Shown: positions 1 through 9,813 of the stretch, piece after piece | Position numbering within the stretch: position 1 is the stretch's first letter | How the letters are laid out: each line of letters opens with the position of its first letter | DNA from: Cytobacillus oceanisediminis | GTDB lineage: Bacteria; Bacillota; Bacilli; Bacillales; Cytobacillaceae | Direction of reading: 5' to 3' | Length of the DNA: 64,000 nt | NCBI RefSeq assembly: GCF_022811925.1 | Contig: NZ_CP065511.1 | Coordinates: 582,001-646,000, forward strand | Notes under the pieces: model-generated | Database searches by the model: none | The model's input: only the letters and a program-made list of their open reading frames with translations | What the model was told of the DNA's origin: nothing | Program-made: the position numbers and the translations under genes

Positions 1-74
1 AGGCATAATTCAGCCGTTTCATCCCATTCAAAAAAGGATAACCTATTCATAAAGAATCAATTTTTGAAAAAAGG

Positions 75-103
75 TTATCAAACGCCAATTTCTTTTGTAC
101 AAT
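75..103 (+). promoter_or_regulatory. Candidate sigma-A promoter of yebE-yebG
   Basis: TTATCA (75-80) and TACAAT (98-103) are separated by 17 bases and lie just upstream of the yebE leader. The -10 matches 5/6 and the -35 matches 4/6 of consensus. GATAACC (37-43) and GGTTATC (73-79) form an inverted repeat that overlaps the -35, so an operator here is possible. Confidence 0.5.
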
Positions 104-112
104 AGGGACTTA

Positions 113-150
113 ATGGGGAGAGGGCACCCATATGCCTTTAAATTCCCCAT
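113..150 (+). promoter_or_regulatory. Leader hairpin directly upstream of the yebE ribosome binding site
   Basis: ATGGGGA (113-119) pairs perfectly with TCCCCAT (144-150). An inner AGGGCA/TGCCTT stem lies between them. The hairpin ends at the base before the AAAGGAGG ribosome binding site (151-158). It has no U-tract, so a translational or RNA-stability role fits better than termination. Function is inferred. Confidence 0.4.
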
Positions 151-167
151 AAAGGAGGACGCTTGCA

Positions 168-710
168 TTGCTGGAAAACAGTTTTATTATGGTCGCTATT
201 ATTTTGATCATTAATATTGTATATGTATCATTTTTTACCATCAGGATGATTCTGACGCTTAAGGGACAGAGGTACCTTGCAGCTTTTATAAGTACAATTG
301 AAGTTGTCATTTATGTAATTGGACTGGGGCTTGTTCTGGATAACCTAAATGAAATACAAAATCTGATAGCCTATGCAGTTGGTTATGGAATCGGCGTTAT
401 TGTCGGCATGAAAATTGAAGAGAAGCTTGCTCTTGGCTATATTACGGTAAATGTAATTACAAAGGAATATGACCGGGACCTGCCTAAAGCTTTAAGGGAG
501 AAAGGGTATGGTGTCACCAACTGGGCTGCCAACGGACTGGAAGGTGATCGGATGGCCCTGCAGATCCTGACACCGAGAAAATATGAATTAAAGCTTTATC
601 AGACGATTAAAGAGCTGGATCCTAAGGCCTTCATCATCGCTTATGAGCCAAAAACGATTCATGGCGGCTTCTGGGTGAAATCTGTTAAGAGAGGAAAGTT
701 ATCTCAATGA
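168..710 (+). CDS. yebE: YebE-type DUF2179 (UPF0316) membrane protein
   Basis: This 180-residue integral membrane protein belongs to the UPF0316/DUF2179 family. It has three predicted membrane segments (about residues 8-27, 37-58 and 65-83) followed by a soluble DUF2179 domain from about residue 95. The start is TTG at 168, nine bases after the AAAGGAGG site at 151-158; the next in-frame ATG (189) would cut into the first membrane helix. It overlaps yebG by an ATGA junction, and yebE-yebG lies directly before the purine operon as in B. subtilis. DUF2179 domains are thought to bind small ligands, but no function is established for this protein. Confidence 0.9.
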   Translation: MLENSFIMVAIILIINIVYVSFFTIRMILTLKGQRYLAAFISTIEVVIYVIGLGLVLDNLNEIQNLIAYAVGYGIGVIVGMKIEEKLALGYITVNVITKEYDRDLPKALREKGYGVTNWAANGLEGDRMALQILTPRKYELKLYQTIKELDPKAFIIAYEPKTIHGGFWVKSVKRGKLSQ

Positions 711-913
711 GCAAAGGCAAGAACAAAATGGTGTTTGAGGTCCAGGAAAACGAAACGATTGACCAGTGCCTGGACCGGATACAAAAGGCAGGATATATAC
801 CTGTTAGAAGGACTGAGAAGCCTATTTTTAAAGAAGTTAAGACGGGTGGCAAGGTCGATTATGAACCGGCTGGCCGGCAGATTGTTTTTGAAGCTAAACT
901 AATCGAGAATTAA
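707..913 (+). CDS. yebG: NETI motif-containing protein YebG
   Basis: This 68-residue basic protein carries the Asn-Glu-Thr-Ile motif at residues 15-18 that names the family. The sequence continues with [17 protein letters not shown], typical of YebG. It has no signal peptide or membrane helix. The ATG overlaps the yebE stop (ATGA), which implies translational coupling. The function is unknown. Its stop codon abuts the PurR box region of the purine operon. Confidence 0.85.
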   Translation: MSKGKNKMVFEVQENETIDQCLDRIQKAGYIPVRRTEKPIFKEVKTGGKVDYEPAGRQIVFEAKLIEN

Positions 914-957
914 AACACGAACATTAATTGTCTGACTTTTAGTATTGTTCGATTTTT
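912..957 (+). promoter_or_regulatory. Pair of inverted PurR boxes
   Basis: Box 1 (912-925) contains CGAAC at 918-922. Box 2, on the opposite strand (944-957), contains GTTCG at 947-951. Both fit the Gram-positive PurBox AWWWCCGAACWWT with one deviation in the CC. The boxes are inverted and about 18 bases apart, the usual arrangement for the PurR repressor, whose binding is relieved by PRPP. They lie immediately upstream of the -35 of the purE promoter. Confidence 0.8.
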
Positions 958-960
958 CGA

Positions 961-990
961 TTGACAGAGTATCAGGTATGTTGTTAATAT
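961..990 (+). promoter_or_regulatory. Sigma-A promoter of the purine operon
   Basis: A perfect TTGACA at 961-966 is followed after 18 bases by TAATAT (985-990). Transcription from about 997 would place the guanine riboswitch at the start of the leader. PurR bound at 912-957 would cover the upstream side of this promoter. Confidence 0.7.
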
Positions 991-1016
991 GGTGGTAGTT
1001 AATAAAACGTGAATAA

Positions 1017-1090
1017 ACCCCTCGTATAATAATGGGAATAGGGCCCATAAGTTTCTACCCGGCAACCGTAAATTGCTGGACTATGAGGGA
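1017..1090 (+). promoter_or_regulatory. Guanine riboswitch (purine aptamer) of the pur operon
   Basis: All purine-aptamer landmarks are present. P1 pairs 1019-1026 with 1082-1089. TATAAT forms J1/2 (1025-1030). P2 is TGGG/CCCA (1033-1036 and 1044-1047) with a 7-base loop. GTTTCTAC forms J2/3 (1051-1058). P3 has the conserved CCGTAAA loop (1066-1072). The base equivalent to position 74 is C1081, which gives guanine rather than adenine specificity. The purE operon of B. subtilis carries the same class. Confidence 0.95.
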
Positions 1091-1163
1091 AAGCTGATAT
1101 GCCCGGCATGTAGAAGGAATGGTTCCTGCCGTTTGCAGGTGTCTTCCTTACGGTTCTTTTTAG

Positions 1164-1215
1164 CCCGGACAGATTACTTTCTCTCATATAAGAGAAGGGT
1201 CTGTGCGGGTTTTTT
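1164..1215 (+). terminator. Riboswitch-controlled terminator with competing antiterminator
   Basis: The sequence from 1164 folds as CCCGGACAGA (1164-1173) with TCTGTGCGGG (one mismatch), an inner TTCTCT/AGAGAA stem, and a U-run at 1210-1215. The P1 3' strand (1082-1093) can pair over 12 continuous positions, including one G-U, with 1177-1188 inside the terminator's 5' half. Guanine binding would lock P1, free 1177-1188 and allow termination. Without guanine the antiterminator would form. This is the standard OFF-switch design, read here directly from base complementarity. Confidence 0.88.
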
Positions 1216-1241
1216 ATATTGGAAGATTTGGAGGAGAAGGA

Positions 1242-1730
1242 ATGAGCGCACAAGCAGCAGTCATAATGGGAAGCAAATCTGATTGGGAGACAATGAAGCA
1301 CGCTTGCGGAATTCTGGAAGAGCTTGAAATCCCTTTTGAAAAAAAGGTTGTTTCAGCTCATCGGACTCCAGATCTTATGTTTGAATATGCTGAGCAGGCA
1401 AGAGACAGAGGAATCAAGGTAATTATTGCCGGTGCAGGAGGAGCGGCACACCTGCCAGGAATGGTAGCAGCGAAAACGACACTTCCTGTCATTGGAGTAC
1501 CAGTGCAATCAAAAGCTTTAAACGGCCTGGATTCATTGCTGTCCATCGTTCAGATGCCCGGCGGCGTCCCAGTTGCAACCGTTGCGATTGGAAAAGCAGG
1601 AGCCACTAACGCCGGATTGCTGGCAGCACAAATCCTTGGCGCTTTTGATACAGCCATTGCAGAACGTCTTCAGTCAAAAAGAGATAAAACAAAACAGGAA
1701 GTACTAGAAAGCAGTGATGAACTTGTCTAA
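1242..1730 (+). CDS. purE: N5-carboxyaminoimidazole ribonucleotide mutase
   Basis: PurE converts N5-CAIR, made by PurK, to CAIR in de novo purine synthesis. The 162-residue protein has the class I motifs GSKSDW (10-15), SAHRTP (38-43) and [12 protein letters not shown] (63-74). The ATG at 1242 follows GGAGGAGAAGG; a longer frame beginning at 1203 would start inside the terminator stem and is rejected. It is the first gene of the operon, directly under riboswitch and PurR control. Its 3' end overlaps purK by 14 bases. Confidence 0.97.
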   Translation: MSAQAAVIMGSKSDWETMKHACGILEELEIPFEKKVVSAHRTPDLMFEYAEQARDRGIKVIIAGAGGAAHLPGMVAAKTTLPVIGVPVQSKALNGLDSLLSIVQMPGGVPVATVAIGKAGATNAGLLAAQILGAFDTAIAERLQSKRDKTKQEVLESSDELV

Positions 1731-2871
1731 TAAAACAATTTTACCTGGGCAAACGGTTGGAATTATTGGCGGGGGACAGCTCGGGAGAATGATGGCCCTG
1801 GCAGCAAAGGCAAATGGCTTCAGGATTGCCGTTTTGGATCCAGCGGAAGACTCTCCTTGCGGGCAGGTTGCGGATATTAAGATCGTTGGCGAATACGGTC
1901 ATTTAGATTCTATAAAAAAGTTAGCTGACGTCAGTGACGTTGTGACTTATGAATTTGAAAATATCAGTACAGAAGCTCTTGAGTGGCTATGCGCAAATGC
2001 TTTTGTTCCACAGGGGAGCGAGGTGCTGGAGATCACCCAGGACCGGACAAAGGAAAAAGCAGCCATCCAAAAAGCTGGCTGCGAGGTAGCGCCATATGAG
2101 GTCATTACTACTGAAAAAGATATTTATGATAATATAGAAAAGCTTGGCTATCCAGCAGTATTAAAGACATCCAGAGGCGGATATGACGGAAAAGGGCAAG
2201 TTGTGATAAAGAGCGGGCAGGATATTAAGAAAGCTGCACAGCTTCTTGAGAATGGCGTGTGTGTTCTTGAAAAATGGATAGCTTTCGAAAAGGAAATATC
2301 GGTTATTATCTGCCGGACTATTTCGGGAGAAAAAGCGGTATTTCCAGTCGGGGAAAATGTTCATAAAGAAAACATTCTGCACCAGACAATTGTGCCGGCC
2401 ATGATCACAGCTGATGCTGAGGAAAGAGCAGTAAATGCAGCAAACCAGCTGGCAGAAGCTTTAAGCCTTGTTGGTACACTGGCAGTCGAAATGTTTCTGA
2501 CAAAAGACGGACAGATTTACATTAACGAACTTGCGCCTCGTCCGCATAACTCAGGCCATTATTCGATTGAAGCTTGCGAAACCTCCCAGTTTGAACAGCA
2601 CATCCGTGCGGTTTGCAATTGGCCGCTTGGCAGCACGGAGCTATTAAAACCGGCTGTTATGGTAAACATACTAGGAGAGCACCAGGAGCCTTTAATTAAG
2701 AAAATACCTGAATTGGATGACTGGAAGATTCACTTGTACGGAAAAAAGGATGCCAAATATAAACGCAAGATGGGCCATGTCACGCTTTTGCGGAACTCAG
2801 CCGAAGAGGCACTTGAAGAAGCAGAAAAAAGCGGCATTTGGACCCCTGTGAAGGAAAAGATCGGAGGATAA
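1717..2871 (+). CDS. purK: N5-carboxyaminoimidazole ribonucleotide synthase
   Basis: PurK is an ATP-grasp enzyme that makes N5-CAIR from AIR, bicarbonate and ATP. The protein is about 384 residues. It begins with the Rossmann-like [12 protein letters not shown] motif and carries the family sequences [18 protein letters not shown] and [13 protein letters not shown]. The start is ATG 1717, with GTG 1714 directly before it as an alternative; both overlap purE. Its stop is four bases before the purB start, so purE, purK and purB form a tight translational unit. Confidence 0.96.
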   Translation: MNLSNKTILPGQTVGIIGGGQLGRMMALAAKANGFRIAVLDPAEDSPCGQVADIKIVGEYGHLDSIKKLADVSDVVTYEFENISTEALEWLCANAFVPQGSEVLEITQDRTKEKAAIQKAGCEVAPYEVITTEKDIYDNIEKLGYPAVLKTSRGGYDGKGQVVIKSGQDIKKAAQLLENGVCVLEKWIAFEKEISVIICRTISGEKAVFPVGENVHKENILHQTIVPAMITADAEERAVNAANQLAEALSLVGTLAVEMFLTKDGQIYINELAPRPHNSGHYSIEACETSQFEQHIRAVCNWPLGSTELLKPAVMVNILGEHQEPLIKKIPELDDWKIHLYGKKDAKYKRKMGHVTLLRNSAEEALEEAEKSGIWTPVKEKIGG

Positions 2872-2874
2872 AAC

Positions 2875-4167
2875 ATGATTGAACGCTATACGAGACCGGA
2901 AATGGGAGCTATCTGGACAGAAGAGAACCGCTTTCAGGCTTGGCTTGAGGTAGAAATTCTTGCCTGTGAAGCTTGGGCTGAATTAGGAGATATTCCGAAA
3001 GAAGATGTTCAGAAAATCCGTGAGAATGCTTCTTTTAATATTGACCGCATTAAAGAAATCGAAGAGGAAACGCGACATGATGTTGTCGCTTTTACTCGGG
3101 CGGTATCTGAAACGCTTGGCGAGGAGCGCAAATGGGTTCATTACGGGCTTACTTCCACAGATGTGGTTGATACAGCGCTTTCATATTTAATCAAGCAGGC
3201 GAATGATATTCTTCTAAAAGATATCGAACGCTTTGTGGAAATCCTGAAAAACAAAGCACAGGAACACAAGCATACAGTGATGATGGGCCGTACGCACGGA
3301 GTGCATGCTGAGCCAACTACTTTCGGTTTAAAGCTTGCATTATGGTATGAAGAAATGAAGCGTAATCTTGACCGCTTTAAAGAAGCAGCTGCTGGTGTGG
3401 AATTCGGTAAAATCTCTGGTGCAGTTGGAACATATGCAAACATCGATCCGTTCGTTGAAAAATATGTGTGTGAAAAGCTGGGCATCCAGCCAGCGCCAAT
3501 TTCAACGCAAACACTTCAGCGTGACCGTCATGCACATTATATGGGTGCGCTTGCGCTGGTAGCCACTTCAATTGAAAAATTTGCGACGGAGATCCGCGGT
3601 CTGCAAAAAAGCGAAACGCGTGAAGTGGAAGAGTTTTTCGCGAAAGGCCAAAAGGGATCTTCAGCGATGCCGCATAAACGCAATCCAATTGGTTCAGAAA
3701 ATATGACGGGGATGGCAAGAGTGATCCGCGGCTATATGATGACTGCGTATGAAAATGTGGCATTATGGCATGAGCGGGATATTTCCCACTCATCAGCTGA
3801 AAGAATCATCCTGCCTGACGCAACAATTGCGTTGAACTATATGCTGAACCGCTTTGGAAATATCGTGAAGAACTTAACAGTTTTCCCTGAAAACATGAAA
3901 CGCAATATGGACCGTACTTTAGGGCTGATTTACTCTCAGCGTGTTCTTCTGGCCTTGATTGACAAGGGCATGACTCGTGAAGAGGCATATGACACTGTCC
4001 AGCCGCGTGCCATGGAAGCATGGGAAAAGCAGGTGCAATTCCGCAGCCTGATTGAGCAGGACGAAACTATTTCATCAAAGCTATCCGTAGCAGAAATAGA
4101 TGACTGCTTTGACTATAATTACCACATCAAGCATGTGGATACCATTTTCGACCGATTAGGTTTGTAA
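2875..4167 (+). CDS. purB: Adenylosuccinate lyase
   Basis: PurB is a homotetrameric lyase of the fumarase/aspartase superfamily. It cleaves SAICAR to AICAR and adenylosuccinate to AMP, releasing fumarate both times. The 430 residues match the family. [10 protein letters not shown] (138-147) contains the conserved catalytic histidine, and the signature loop [10 protein letters not shown] (262-271) carries the catalytic serine. The ATG follows a GGAGGATAAAAC ribosome binding site that overlaps the purK end. A perfect hairpin follows its stop, separating it from purC. Confidence 0.97.
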   Translation: MIERYTRPEMGAIWTEENRFQAWLEVEILACEAWAELGDIPKEDVQKIRENASFNIDRIKEIEEETRHDVVAFTRAVSETLGEERKWVHYGLTSTDVVDTALSYLIKQANDILLKDIERFVEILKNKAQEHKHTVMMGRTHGVHAEPTTFGLKLALWYEEMKRNLDRFKEAAAGVEFGKISGAVGTYANIDPFVEKYVCEKLGIQPAPISTQTLQRDRHAHYMGALALVATSIEKFATEIRGLQKSETREVEEFFAKGQKGSSAMPHKRNPIGSENMTGMARVIRGYMMTAYENVALWHERDISHSSAERIILPDATIALNYMLNRFGNIVKNLTVFPENMKRNMDRTLGLIYSQRVLLALIDKGMTREEAYDTVQPRAMEAWEKQVQFRSLIEQDETISSKLSVAEIDDCFDYNYHIKHVDTIFDRLGL

Positions 4168-4170
4168 AAA

Positions 4171-4206
4171 AATAAAGAGGTAAAGAGCAGTCTTTACCTC
4201 TTTATT
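4171..4206 (+). terminator. Perfect 16-bp hairpin between purB and purC
   Basis: Bases 4171-4186 pair without mismatch with 4191-4206 around a GCAG loop, four bases after the purB stop. The 3' arm is U-rich but only ATCGGG follows, so there is no clean U-tract. It could be a weak terminator, a processing site or an mRNA-stability element that sets purEKB apart from purC onward. The 115-base gap is among the largest in the operon. Confidence 0.65.
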
Positions 4207-4282
4207 ATCGGGAAATTTCCCAATCTTCTTAATAATGATGTCTAGCAGCTAAGTGCTATTCGAATAAGGGAGGCTCTCCGCT

Positions 4283-5008
4283 ATGGAAAAAGGAGAATTG
4301 TTATACGAAGGCAAAGCCAAAAAGGTATATCAAACAAACGATGAAAATATTGTCTGGATTGAATATAAAGATTCTGCAACAGCCTTTAATGGTGAGAAGA
4401 AGGCAAGCATCAGCGGCAAGGGCCGTTTGAATAACGAGATTACGAGTTTGCTTTTTTCAAAGCTTCATGACCTGGGAATAGAATCTCACTTTATTGAAAA
4501 ACTGTCAGAGACAGAGCAGCTTGTGAAAAAGGTGGATATCATTCCGCTCGAAACAGTGGTCCGCAATGTTGCGGCGGGGAGCTTTTCTAAGAGATTGGGA
4601 GTTGAAGAAGGGAAAGAATTATCGAGGCCGATTGTTGAGTTCTACTACAAAGATGATGAGCTCGGTGATCCGCTGCTGACAGAAGATCATATTGAAGTGC
4701 TTCAGCTGGCTGATAAGCAGGAAGTAGAGCTTTTACAGGAAAAGGCACTTCAGGTCAATGCCATTTTAAGAGATTTTTTCAAAGACCTCGGCATTAAATT
4801 AGTAGATTTCAAGCTGGAGTTTGGTAAAGATGAATCAGGACAAATTCTGCTGGCTGACGAGATTTCTCCAGATACTTGCAGGCTTTGGGATATTGAAACA
4901 AATGAAAAGCTGGATAAAGATGTTTTCCGCAGAGACCTTGGAAATTTAACAGATGCTTATGAAAATATTTTAGCGAGACTGGGAGGCCAAACAGTATGTA
5001 CAAAGTAA
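4283..5008 (+). CDS. purC: Phosphoribosylaminoimidazole-succinocarboxamide synthase
   Basis: PurC joins CAIR and aspartate using ATP to form SAICAR. The 241-residue protein has the N-terminal LYEGKAKKVY motif (7-16) and the SAICAR synthetase signature DEISPDTCRLW (192-202). The ribosome binding site AAGGGAGG lies 8-10 bases before the ATG and could pair weakly with the adjacent CTCC. The gene overlaps purS by 13 bases. It restarts the operon after the hairpin at 4171-4206. Confidence 0.97.
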   Translation: MEKGELLYEGKAKKVYQTNDENIVWIEYKDSATAFNGEKKASISGKGRLNNEITSLLFSKLHDLGIESHFIEKLSETEQLVKKVDIIPLETVVRNVAAGSFSKRLGVEEGKELSRPIVEFYYKDDELGDPLLTEDHIEVLQLADKQEVELLQEKALQVNAILRDFFKDLGIKLVDFKLEFGKDESGQILLADEISPDTCRLWDIETNEKLDKDVFRRDLGNLTDAYENILARLGGQTVCTK

Positions 5009-5250
5009 AAGTTTTCGTCACATTAAGAGAAAGTGTTCTAGATCCTCAAGGAACAGTTGTAAAAAACTCTCTGCATTCCATGAACTACAGCGAAGTGTCT
5101 GATGTGCGCATTGGAAAATACATGGAGCTGACAGTAGAAAAAAGCGACCGTCCTGTTGAAGAAGCTGTGAAGGAAATGTGTGAGCGCTTATTGGCTAATG
5201 TAGTGATTGAAGATTACCGCTTTGAAATTGAGGAGGCTGTTGCCCAGTGA
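4996..5250 (+). CDS. purS: Phosphoribosylformylglycinamidine synthase subunit PurS
   Basis: This 84-residue protein is the small structural subunit of the three-part FGAM synthase (PurL-PurQ-PurS), in which PurS bridges the glutaminase and synthetase subunits. [19 protein letters not shown] is the typical N terminus. It starts inside purC (13-base overlap) and shares a GTGA junction with purQ, matching the need for fixed stoichiometry with the other subunits. Confidence 0.95.
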   Translation: MYKVKVFVTLRESVLDPQGTVVKNSLHSMNYSEVSDVRIGKYMELTVEKSDRPVEEAVKEMCERLLANVVIEDYRFEIEEAVAQ

Positions 5251-5933
5251 AGTTTGCTGTGATCGTATTTCCAGGGTCCAATTGTGACATCGATATGTAC
5301 CATGCAGTAAAGGATGAGCTCGGAGCGGAAGCCGAATATGTCTGGCATGACGCGGAAAGCTTAGACGAATATGACGGAATTCTTCTTCCCGGCGGTTTCT
5401 CTTACGGAGATTATCTCCGTTCGGGTGCTGTTGCACGCTTCAGCAATGTCATGAGAGAAGTAGTGAAGGCGGCAGAAGCAGGCAAGCCGGTATTGGGCGT
5501 CTGCAATGGATTTCAAATCCTGCTTGAAGCTGGCCTTTTGCCTGGGGCAATGAGAAGAAATGATAGCCTGAAATTCATCTGCCGCACCGTGGAGTTAAAG
5601 GTTGAAAACAATGAAACCATGTTTTCATCTGCATATGAAAAGGATGAAGTAATCAATATTCCGATCGCCCATGGTGAAGGAAACTATTATTGTGATGAAG
5701 CTGTTTTAGCTGAATTGAAGAAAAATAACCAAATCGTTTTTACTTATAATGGAACAAATCCAAATGGCAGTCTGGAAAACATCGCAGGCATTGTCAATGA
5801 AAAAGGGAATGTACTTGGCATGATGCCGCACCCTGAAAGAGCCGTTGATGAGCTTTTAGGGGGAGCAGATGGCCTGAAACTTTTTCAATCAATCGTAAAA
5901 CAATGGAGGGAAGCACATGTCGTTAATGCTTGA
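5247..5933 (+). CDS. purQ: Phosphoribosylformylglycinamidine synthase subunit PurQ (glutaminase)
   Basis: PurQ is the class I glutamine amidotransferase that supplies ammonia to PurL. The 228-residue protein has the nucleophile Cys86 in GVCNGFQ and the His195/Glu197 pair in MMPHPER. The start is GTG at 5247, overlapping the purS stop, with an upstream GAGGAGG site. It overlaps purL by 17 bases. Confidence 0.97.
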   Translation: MKFAVIVFPGSNCDIDMYHAVKDELGAEAEYVWHDAESLDEYDGILLPGGFSYGDYLRSGAVARFSNVMREVVKAAEAGKPVLGVCNGFQILLEAGLLPGAMRRNDSLKFICRTVELKVENNETMFSSAYEKDEVINIPIAHGEGNYYCDEAVLAELKKNNQIVFTYNGTNPNGSLENIAGIVNEKGNVLGMMPHPERAVDELLGGADGLKLFQSIVKQWREAHVVNA

Positions 5934-8133
5934 GCCAAGTCCGGAACAGTTAAAGGCACAGAAGGTATACAAAGAAATGGGTTTGTCTGATGACGAATTT
6001 GCGATGATTGAAAAGATTATCGGGCGTTTGCCAAATTACACAGAAATCGGTTTGTTTTCGGTTATGTGGTCAGAGCATTGCAGCTATAAAAACTCAAAGC
6101 CAGTTTTAAGCAAGTTCCCGACAACAGGAGAGAAAGTACTTCAGGGACCAGGGGAAGGAGCTGGAATTGTTGATATCGGCGACGGGCAAGCAGTTGTTTT
6201 TAAAATTGAAAGCCATAACCATCCGTCTGCAATCGAGCCTTACCAGGGGGCAGCAACAGGTGTCGGCGGGATTATCCGCGATGTATTTTCAATGGGCGCA
6301 AGACCGGTCGCACTCCTCAACTCTTTACGCTTTGGAGAATTGGATTCTCCTCGTGTACGGTACCTTTTTAAAGAAGTAGTCGCAGGCATTGCGGGCTACG
6401 GAAACTGCATCGGCATTCCAACAGTTGGGGGAGAAGTGCAGTTTGATTCTTCCTATGAAGGAAATCCGCTTGTAAACGCTATGTGTGTCGGCTTAATCGA
6501 CCATAAGGATATCAAAAAAGGCCAGGCCCACGGAGTAGGCAACACAGTCATGTATGTTGGTGCAAAAACTGGCCGTGATGGTATCCATGGTGCTACTTTT
6601 GCATCTGAAGAATTAACAGACCAATCAGAATCAAAACGCCCAGCTGTCCAGGTTGGCGATCCATTCATGGAAAAGCTTCTGCTTGAAGCATGTCTTGAAC
6701 TGGTCCAGTCTGACGCACTTGTAGGCATTCAGGATATGGGAGCTGCCGGTCTTACAAGCTCTTCTGCTGAAATGGCCAGCAAAGCGGGATCCGGAATTGA
6801 AATGAATCTTGACCTTGTTCCTCAAAGGGAAACAGGTATGACTGCATATGAAATGATGCTTTCCGAATCACAGGAAAGAATGCTGATTGTCGTGAAAAAA
6901 GGACGCGAGCAGGAGATCGAAGATTTATTTTCCAAATATGGCCTTGAAGCAGTTTCTATCGGAAAGGTAACCGATGATAAAATGCTACGCCTTACCCATC
7001 AAGGGGAAGTGGTGGCAGAGCTGCCGGTTGATGCGCTTGCAGAGGATGCGCCAGTTTATCAGAAGCCATCAAGCGAGCCGGAATACTTCCGCGAATTTCA
7101 GGCAATGGAAAATGAAGTTCCTGCAGTTGAAGATTATAAAGAAACATTGGTAAAGCTTCTCCAGCAGCCGACAATTGCCAGCAAAGAATGGGTTTATGAC
7201 CAGTACGACTACATGGTGCGTACCAATACAGTAGTGGCACCTGGATCAGATGCCGCAGTCATCCGCATCCGCGGCACCCGCAAAGGATTGGCCATGACGA
7301 CAGACTGCAATTCACGATACATGTATCTTGATCCTGAAACAGGCGGCAAAATTGCTGTGGCCGAAGCGGCAAGAAATATCATTTGCTCCGGCGGTCAGCC
7401 ATTGGCGATAACAGATAATCTGAACTTCGGAAACCCGGAGAAGCCTGAAATCTTCTGGCAAATCGAAAAAGCGGCAGATGGAATCAGCGAAGCATGCCGC
7501 ACATTGAATACACCAGTAATCGGCGGAAACGTCTCTTTGTATAACGAAACAAATGGAACAGCTATCTACCCAACGCCTGTCATTGGAATGGTCGGGCTTG
7601 TAGATGACATTGACCATGTGACAACACAATCATTTAAAGCAGCTGGTGATCTTATTTATCTGGTTGGCGAAACAAAGAATGAGTTCGGCGGCAGTGAGCT
7701 GCAGAAGGTAACATACGGCAAGATTTTCGGAAAAGCGCCTGAACTTGACCTCGACAAAGAAGAAAAGGCACAGGAACAAATTTTAAAAGCCATTCGTTCG
7801 GGACTTGTAGCATCTGCCCATGATGTGGCAGAAGGCGGGCTGGCTGTAGCTGCTGCGGAAAGCCTGATCGGTTCAAAAGGTCTGGGAGCGGATATCAAGG
7901 TAACAGGAAATGCGACTTCAGCTTTATTCAGTGAATCACAATCCCGTTTCTTGCTATCTGTAAAAAAAGAAAACCAGGAAGCGTTTGAAAGTTTAGTAGA
8001 TGCGACACTAATCGGTGAAGTAACAGAAGCACCTATACTTTATATCTCCAATGAAGAGGGCCTATTGCTTGCCGAACAAGTTGACGTTCTAAAGCAGGCC
8101 TGGAAAGGAGCCATCCCATGCTTGCTGAAATAA
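5917..8133 (+). CDS. purL: Phosphoribosylformylglycinamidine synthase subunit PurL
   Basis: PurL is the ATP-dependent synthetase subunit that converts FGAR and ammonia to FGAM. At 738 residues it is the 'small' PurL type that needs separate PurS and PurQ, which precede it here. [14 protein letters not shown] carries the conserved histidine (about residue 54), and the protein has the duplicated AIRS-type fold. The ATG follows TGGAGGGAAG. Its end overlaps the purF start by 16 bases. Confidence 0.97.
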   Translation: MSLMLEPSPEQLKAQKVYKEMGLSDDEFAMIEKIIGRLPNYTEIGLFSVMWSEHCSYKNSKPVLSKFPTTGEKVLQGPGEGAGIVDIGDGQAVVFKIESHNHPSAIEPYQGAATGVGGIIRDVFSMGARPVALLNSLRFGELDSPRVRYLFKEVVAGIAGYGNCIGIPTVGGEVQFDSSYEGNPLVNAMCVGLIDHKDIKKGQAHGVGNTVMYVGAKTGRDGIHGATFASEELTDQSESKRPAVQVGDPFMEKLLLEACLELVQSDALVGIQDMGAAGLTSSSAEMASKAGSGIEMNLDLVPQRETGMTAYEMMLSESQERMLIVVKKGREQEIEDLFSKYGLEAVSIGKVTDDKMLRLTHQGEVVAELPVDALAEDAPVYQKPSSEPEYFREFQAMENEVPAVEDYKETLVKLLQQPTIASKEWVYDQYDYMVRTNTVVAPGSDAAVIRIRGTRKGLAMTTDCNSRYMYLDPETGGKIAVAEAARNIICSGGQPLAITDNLNFGNPEKPEIFWQIEKAADGISEACRTLNTPVIGGNVSLYNETNGTAIYPTPVIGMVGLVDDIDHVTTQSFKAAGDLIYLVGETKNEFGGSELQKVTYGKIFGKAPELDLDKEEKAQEQILKAIRSGLVASAHDVAEGGLAVAAAESLIGSKGLGADIKVTGNATSALFSESQSRFLLSVKKENQEAFESLVDATLIGEVTEAPILYISNEEGLLLAEQVDVLKQAWKGAIPCLLK

Positions 8134-9515
8134 GAGGACTGAATGAAGAGTGCGGTGTTTTTGGAATCTGGGGGCATCAGGATGCTTCCCAGATCACGTA
8201 TTACGGACTTCATAGTCTGCAGCACCGCGGCCAGGAAGGCACAGGAATGGTTGTTACAGATGGCAAAAAGCTAAAAGGCATTAAAGGTGAAGGCCTTGTA
8301 ACTGAAATTTTTACAGCAGATGCCATGAAGGAACTGGAAGGAAAAGCAGCAATCGGACATGTACGCTATGCGACTGCCGGCGGGGGCGGATATGAAAATG
8401 TCCAGCCTCTGCTATTCAACTCACAAAGCGGAAGTCTTGCGCTTTGCCATAACGGAAACCTGGTGAATGCGACTGCATTGAAGCATCAGCTTGAAGGACA
8501 GGGAAGCATTTTTCAAACGAGCTCGGATACAGAGGTGCTGGCTCACTTAATTAAGCGTGCAGGCTTCTCTTCCCTAAAGGACCGTGTCAAAAATGCTTTA
8601 TCCATGATTAAAGGAGCTTATGCTTTTCTGATCATGACCGAAACAGAGCTGATGGTCGCGCTGGATCCGAACGGCATGAGGCCGCTCTCACTTGGCAAAA
8701 TTGGCGATGCTTATGTGGTTGCATCTGAAACATGTGCTTTTGATGTTGTCGGTGCAGAGTATATCCGCGATATTCTGCCAGGAGAACTGCTGATTATTGA
8801 CGACAATGGATTCCGTTCTGAAATGTTTGCAATGGCCTCTAATATTGCAATGTGCACAATGGAATATGTTTATTTTTCCCGTCCGGACAGTAATATCAAC
8901 GGGATCAACGTTCATACAGCCCGGAAAAATCTTGGAAAGCAGCTTGCCTTTGAGGCGCCAGTTGAAGGGGACGTCGTGACGGGCGTACCTGACTCAAGTA
9001 TCTCTGTCGCGATTGGCTATGCTGAGGCTACAGGCATTCCTTATGAGATGGGCTTGATAAAAAACCGCTATGTGGGCCGGACTTTTATCCAGCCATCCCA
9101 GTCGCTGCGAGAACAGGGCGTAAAAATGAAGCTGTCTCCGGTACGCGGAGTTGTAGAAGGCAAGAGAGTCATTATGGTGGATGACTCGATCGTCCGCGGA
9201 ACAACAAGCAGACGGATCGTCACAATGCTGAAAGAAGCAGGAGCTACAGAAGTGCATGTGCTGATCAGTTCACCGCCGATTAAAAATCCATGCTTCTATG
9301 GAATCGATACATCGACAAAGGAAGAACTGATTGCCGGCAATCATTCTGTTGAGGAAATAAGAGAAATCATTGGTGCGGACACACTTACCTTTTTAAGTAC
9401 AGAGGGTATGGTCAAAGCAATCGGCCGAAAAGACGGACAATGCCTGGCATGCTTCACAGGCCAGTACCCGACGGAGATTTATCCGAGCACTTTGCATCCT
9501 TATGAAAAGGTATAA
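8118..9515 (+). CDS. purF: Amidophosphoribosyltransferase
   Basis: PurF catalyses the first committed step, PRPP plus glutamine to phosphoribosylamine. The 465-residue protein has an 11-residue propeptide before Cys12, the Ntn-type nucleophile (NEECGVFG), followed by SLQHRGQEG. The PRPP-binding loop is [14 protein letters not shown]. The C-terminal [10 protein letters not shown] supplies cysteines typical of the Bacillus-type [4Fe-4S] enzyme. It overlaps purL by 16 bases. A repeat array begins eight bases after its stop. Confidence 0.97.
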   Translation: MLAEIRGLNEECGVFGIWGHQDASQITYYGLHSLQHRGQEGTGMVVTDGKKLKGIKGEGLVTEIFTADAMKELEGKAAIGHVRYATAGGGGYENVQPLLFNSQSGSLALCHNGNLVNATALKHQLEGQGSIFQTSSDTEVLAHLIKRAGFSSLKDRVKNALSMIKGAYAFLIMTETELMVALDPNGMRPLSLGKIGDAYVVASETCAFDVVGAEYIRDILPGELLIIDDNGFRSEMFAMASNIAMCTMEYVYFSRPDSNINGINVHTARKNLGKQLAFEAPVEGDVVTGVPDSSISVAIGYAEATGIPYEMGLIKNRYVGRTFIQPSQSLREQGVKMKLSPVRGVVEGKRVIMVDDSIVRGTTSRRIVTMLKEAGATEVHVLISSPPIKNPCFYGIDTSTKEELIAGNHSVEEIREIIGADTLTFLSTEGMVKAIGRKDGQCLACFTGQYPTEIYPSTLHPYEKV

Positions 9516-9522
9516 CACTAAG

Positions 9523-9632
9523 TTGGCCGATAAACTGCTATGTTTGGCCGATAAATATGGGGAATTGGCCGTTAAAACGTGATTTTTGGCCGTTAAAAGT
9601 ACTAATTTGGCCGATAAGTTGAAGAATCGGCC
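9523..9632 (+). repeat. Array 1: 21-bp-period TTGGCCGATAA repeats in the purF-purM gap
   Basis: TTGGCC begins at 9523, 9544, 9565, 9586 and 9607, exactly 21 bases apart, and a degenerate TCGGCC follows at 9627. The core extends to TTGGCCGATAA or TTGGCCGTTAA while the bases between cores vary. The array starts eight bases after the purF stop. In one frame it reads as LADK/LAVK heptads but a stop interrupts, so it is not a gene. The function is unknown. Confidence 0.85.
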
Positions 9633-9670
9633 TTTATATGATTAAGAAAGTACCTTTGAAATACGATAAC

Positions 9671-9796
9671 TGTCTAGCTCCAGCGCCTACCCCCTCGAGG
9701 TCATAAGCCAATCCTCCCAGAAAGGCAAAGAACGCCTTCCCGAGAGGCTCGTCTTATGCTTGTCAGGGGTGAACAAGGCGCTTGCGCTTTTCTAAT
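9671..9796 (+). repeat. Long palindromic interspersed repeat, copy 1
   Basis: This imperfect palindrome of about 125 bases has end arms CAGCGCCT (left) and AAGGCGCTTGCGCT (right), with further internal pairing such as ATAAG/CTTAT. Its first 30 bases (9673-9702) match 18323-18352 at 28 positions. The middle parts of the two copies are unrelated in sequence. It lies within the transcribed pur operon and ends just before the purM ribosome binding site. Confidence 0.8.
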
Positions 9797-9813
9797 ATGG
9801 GGTGAAAAAACAG

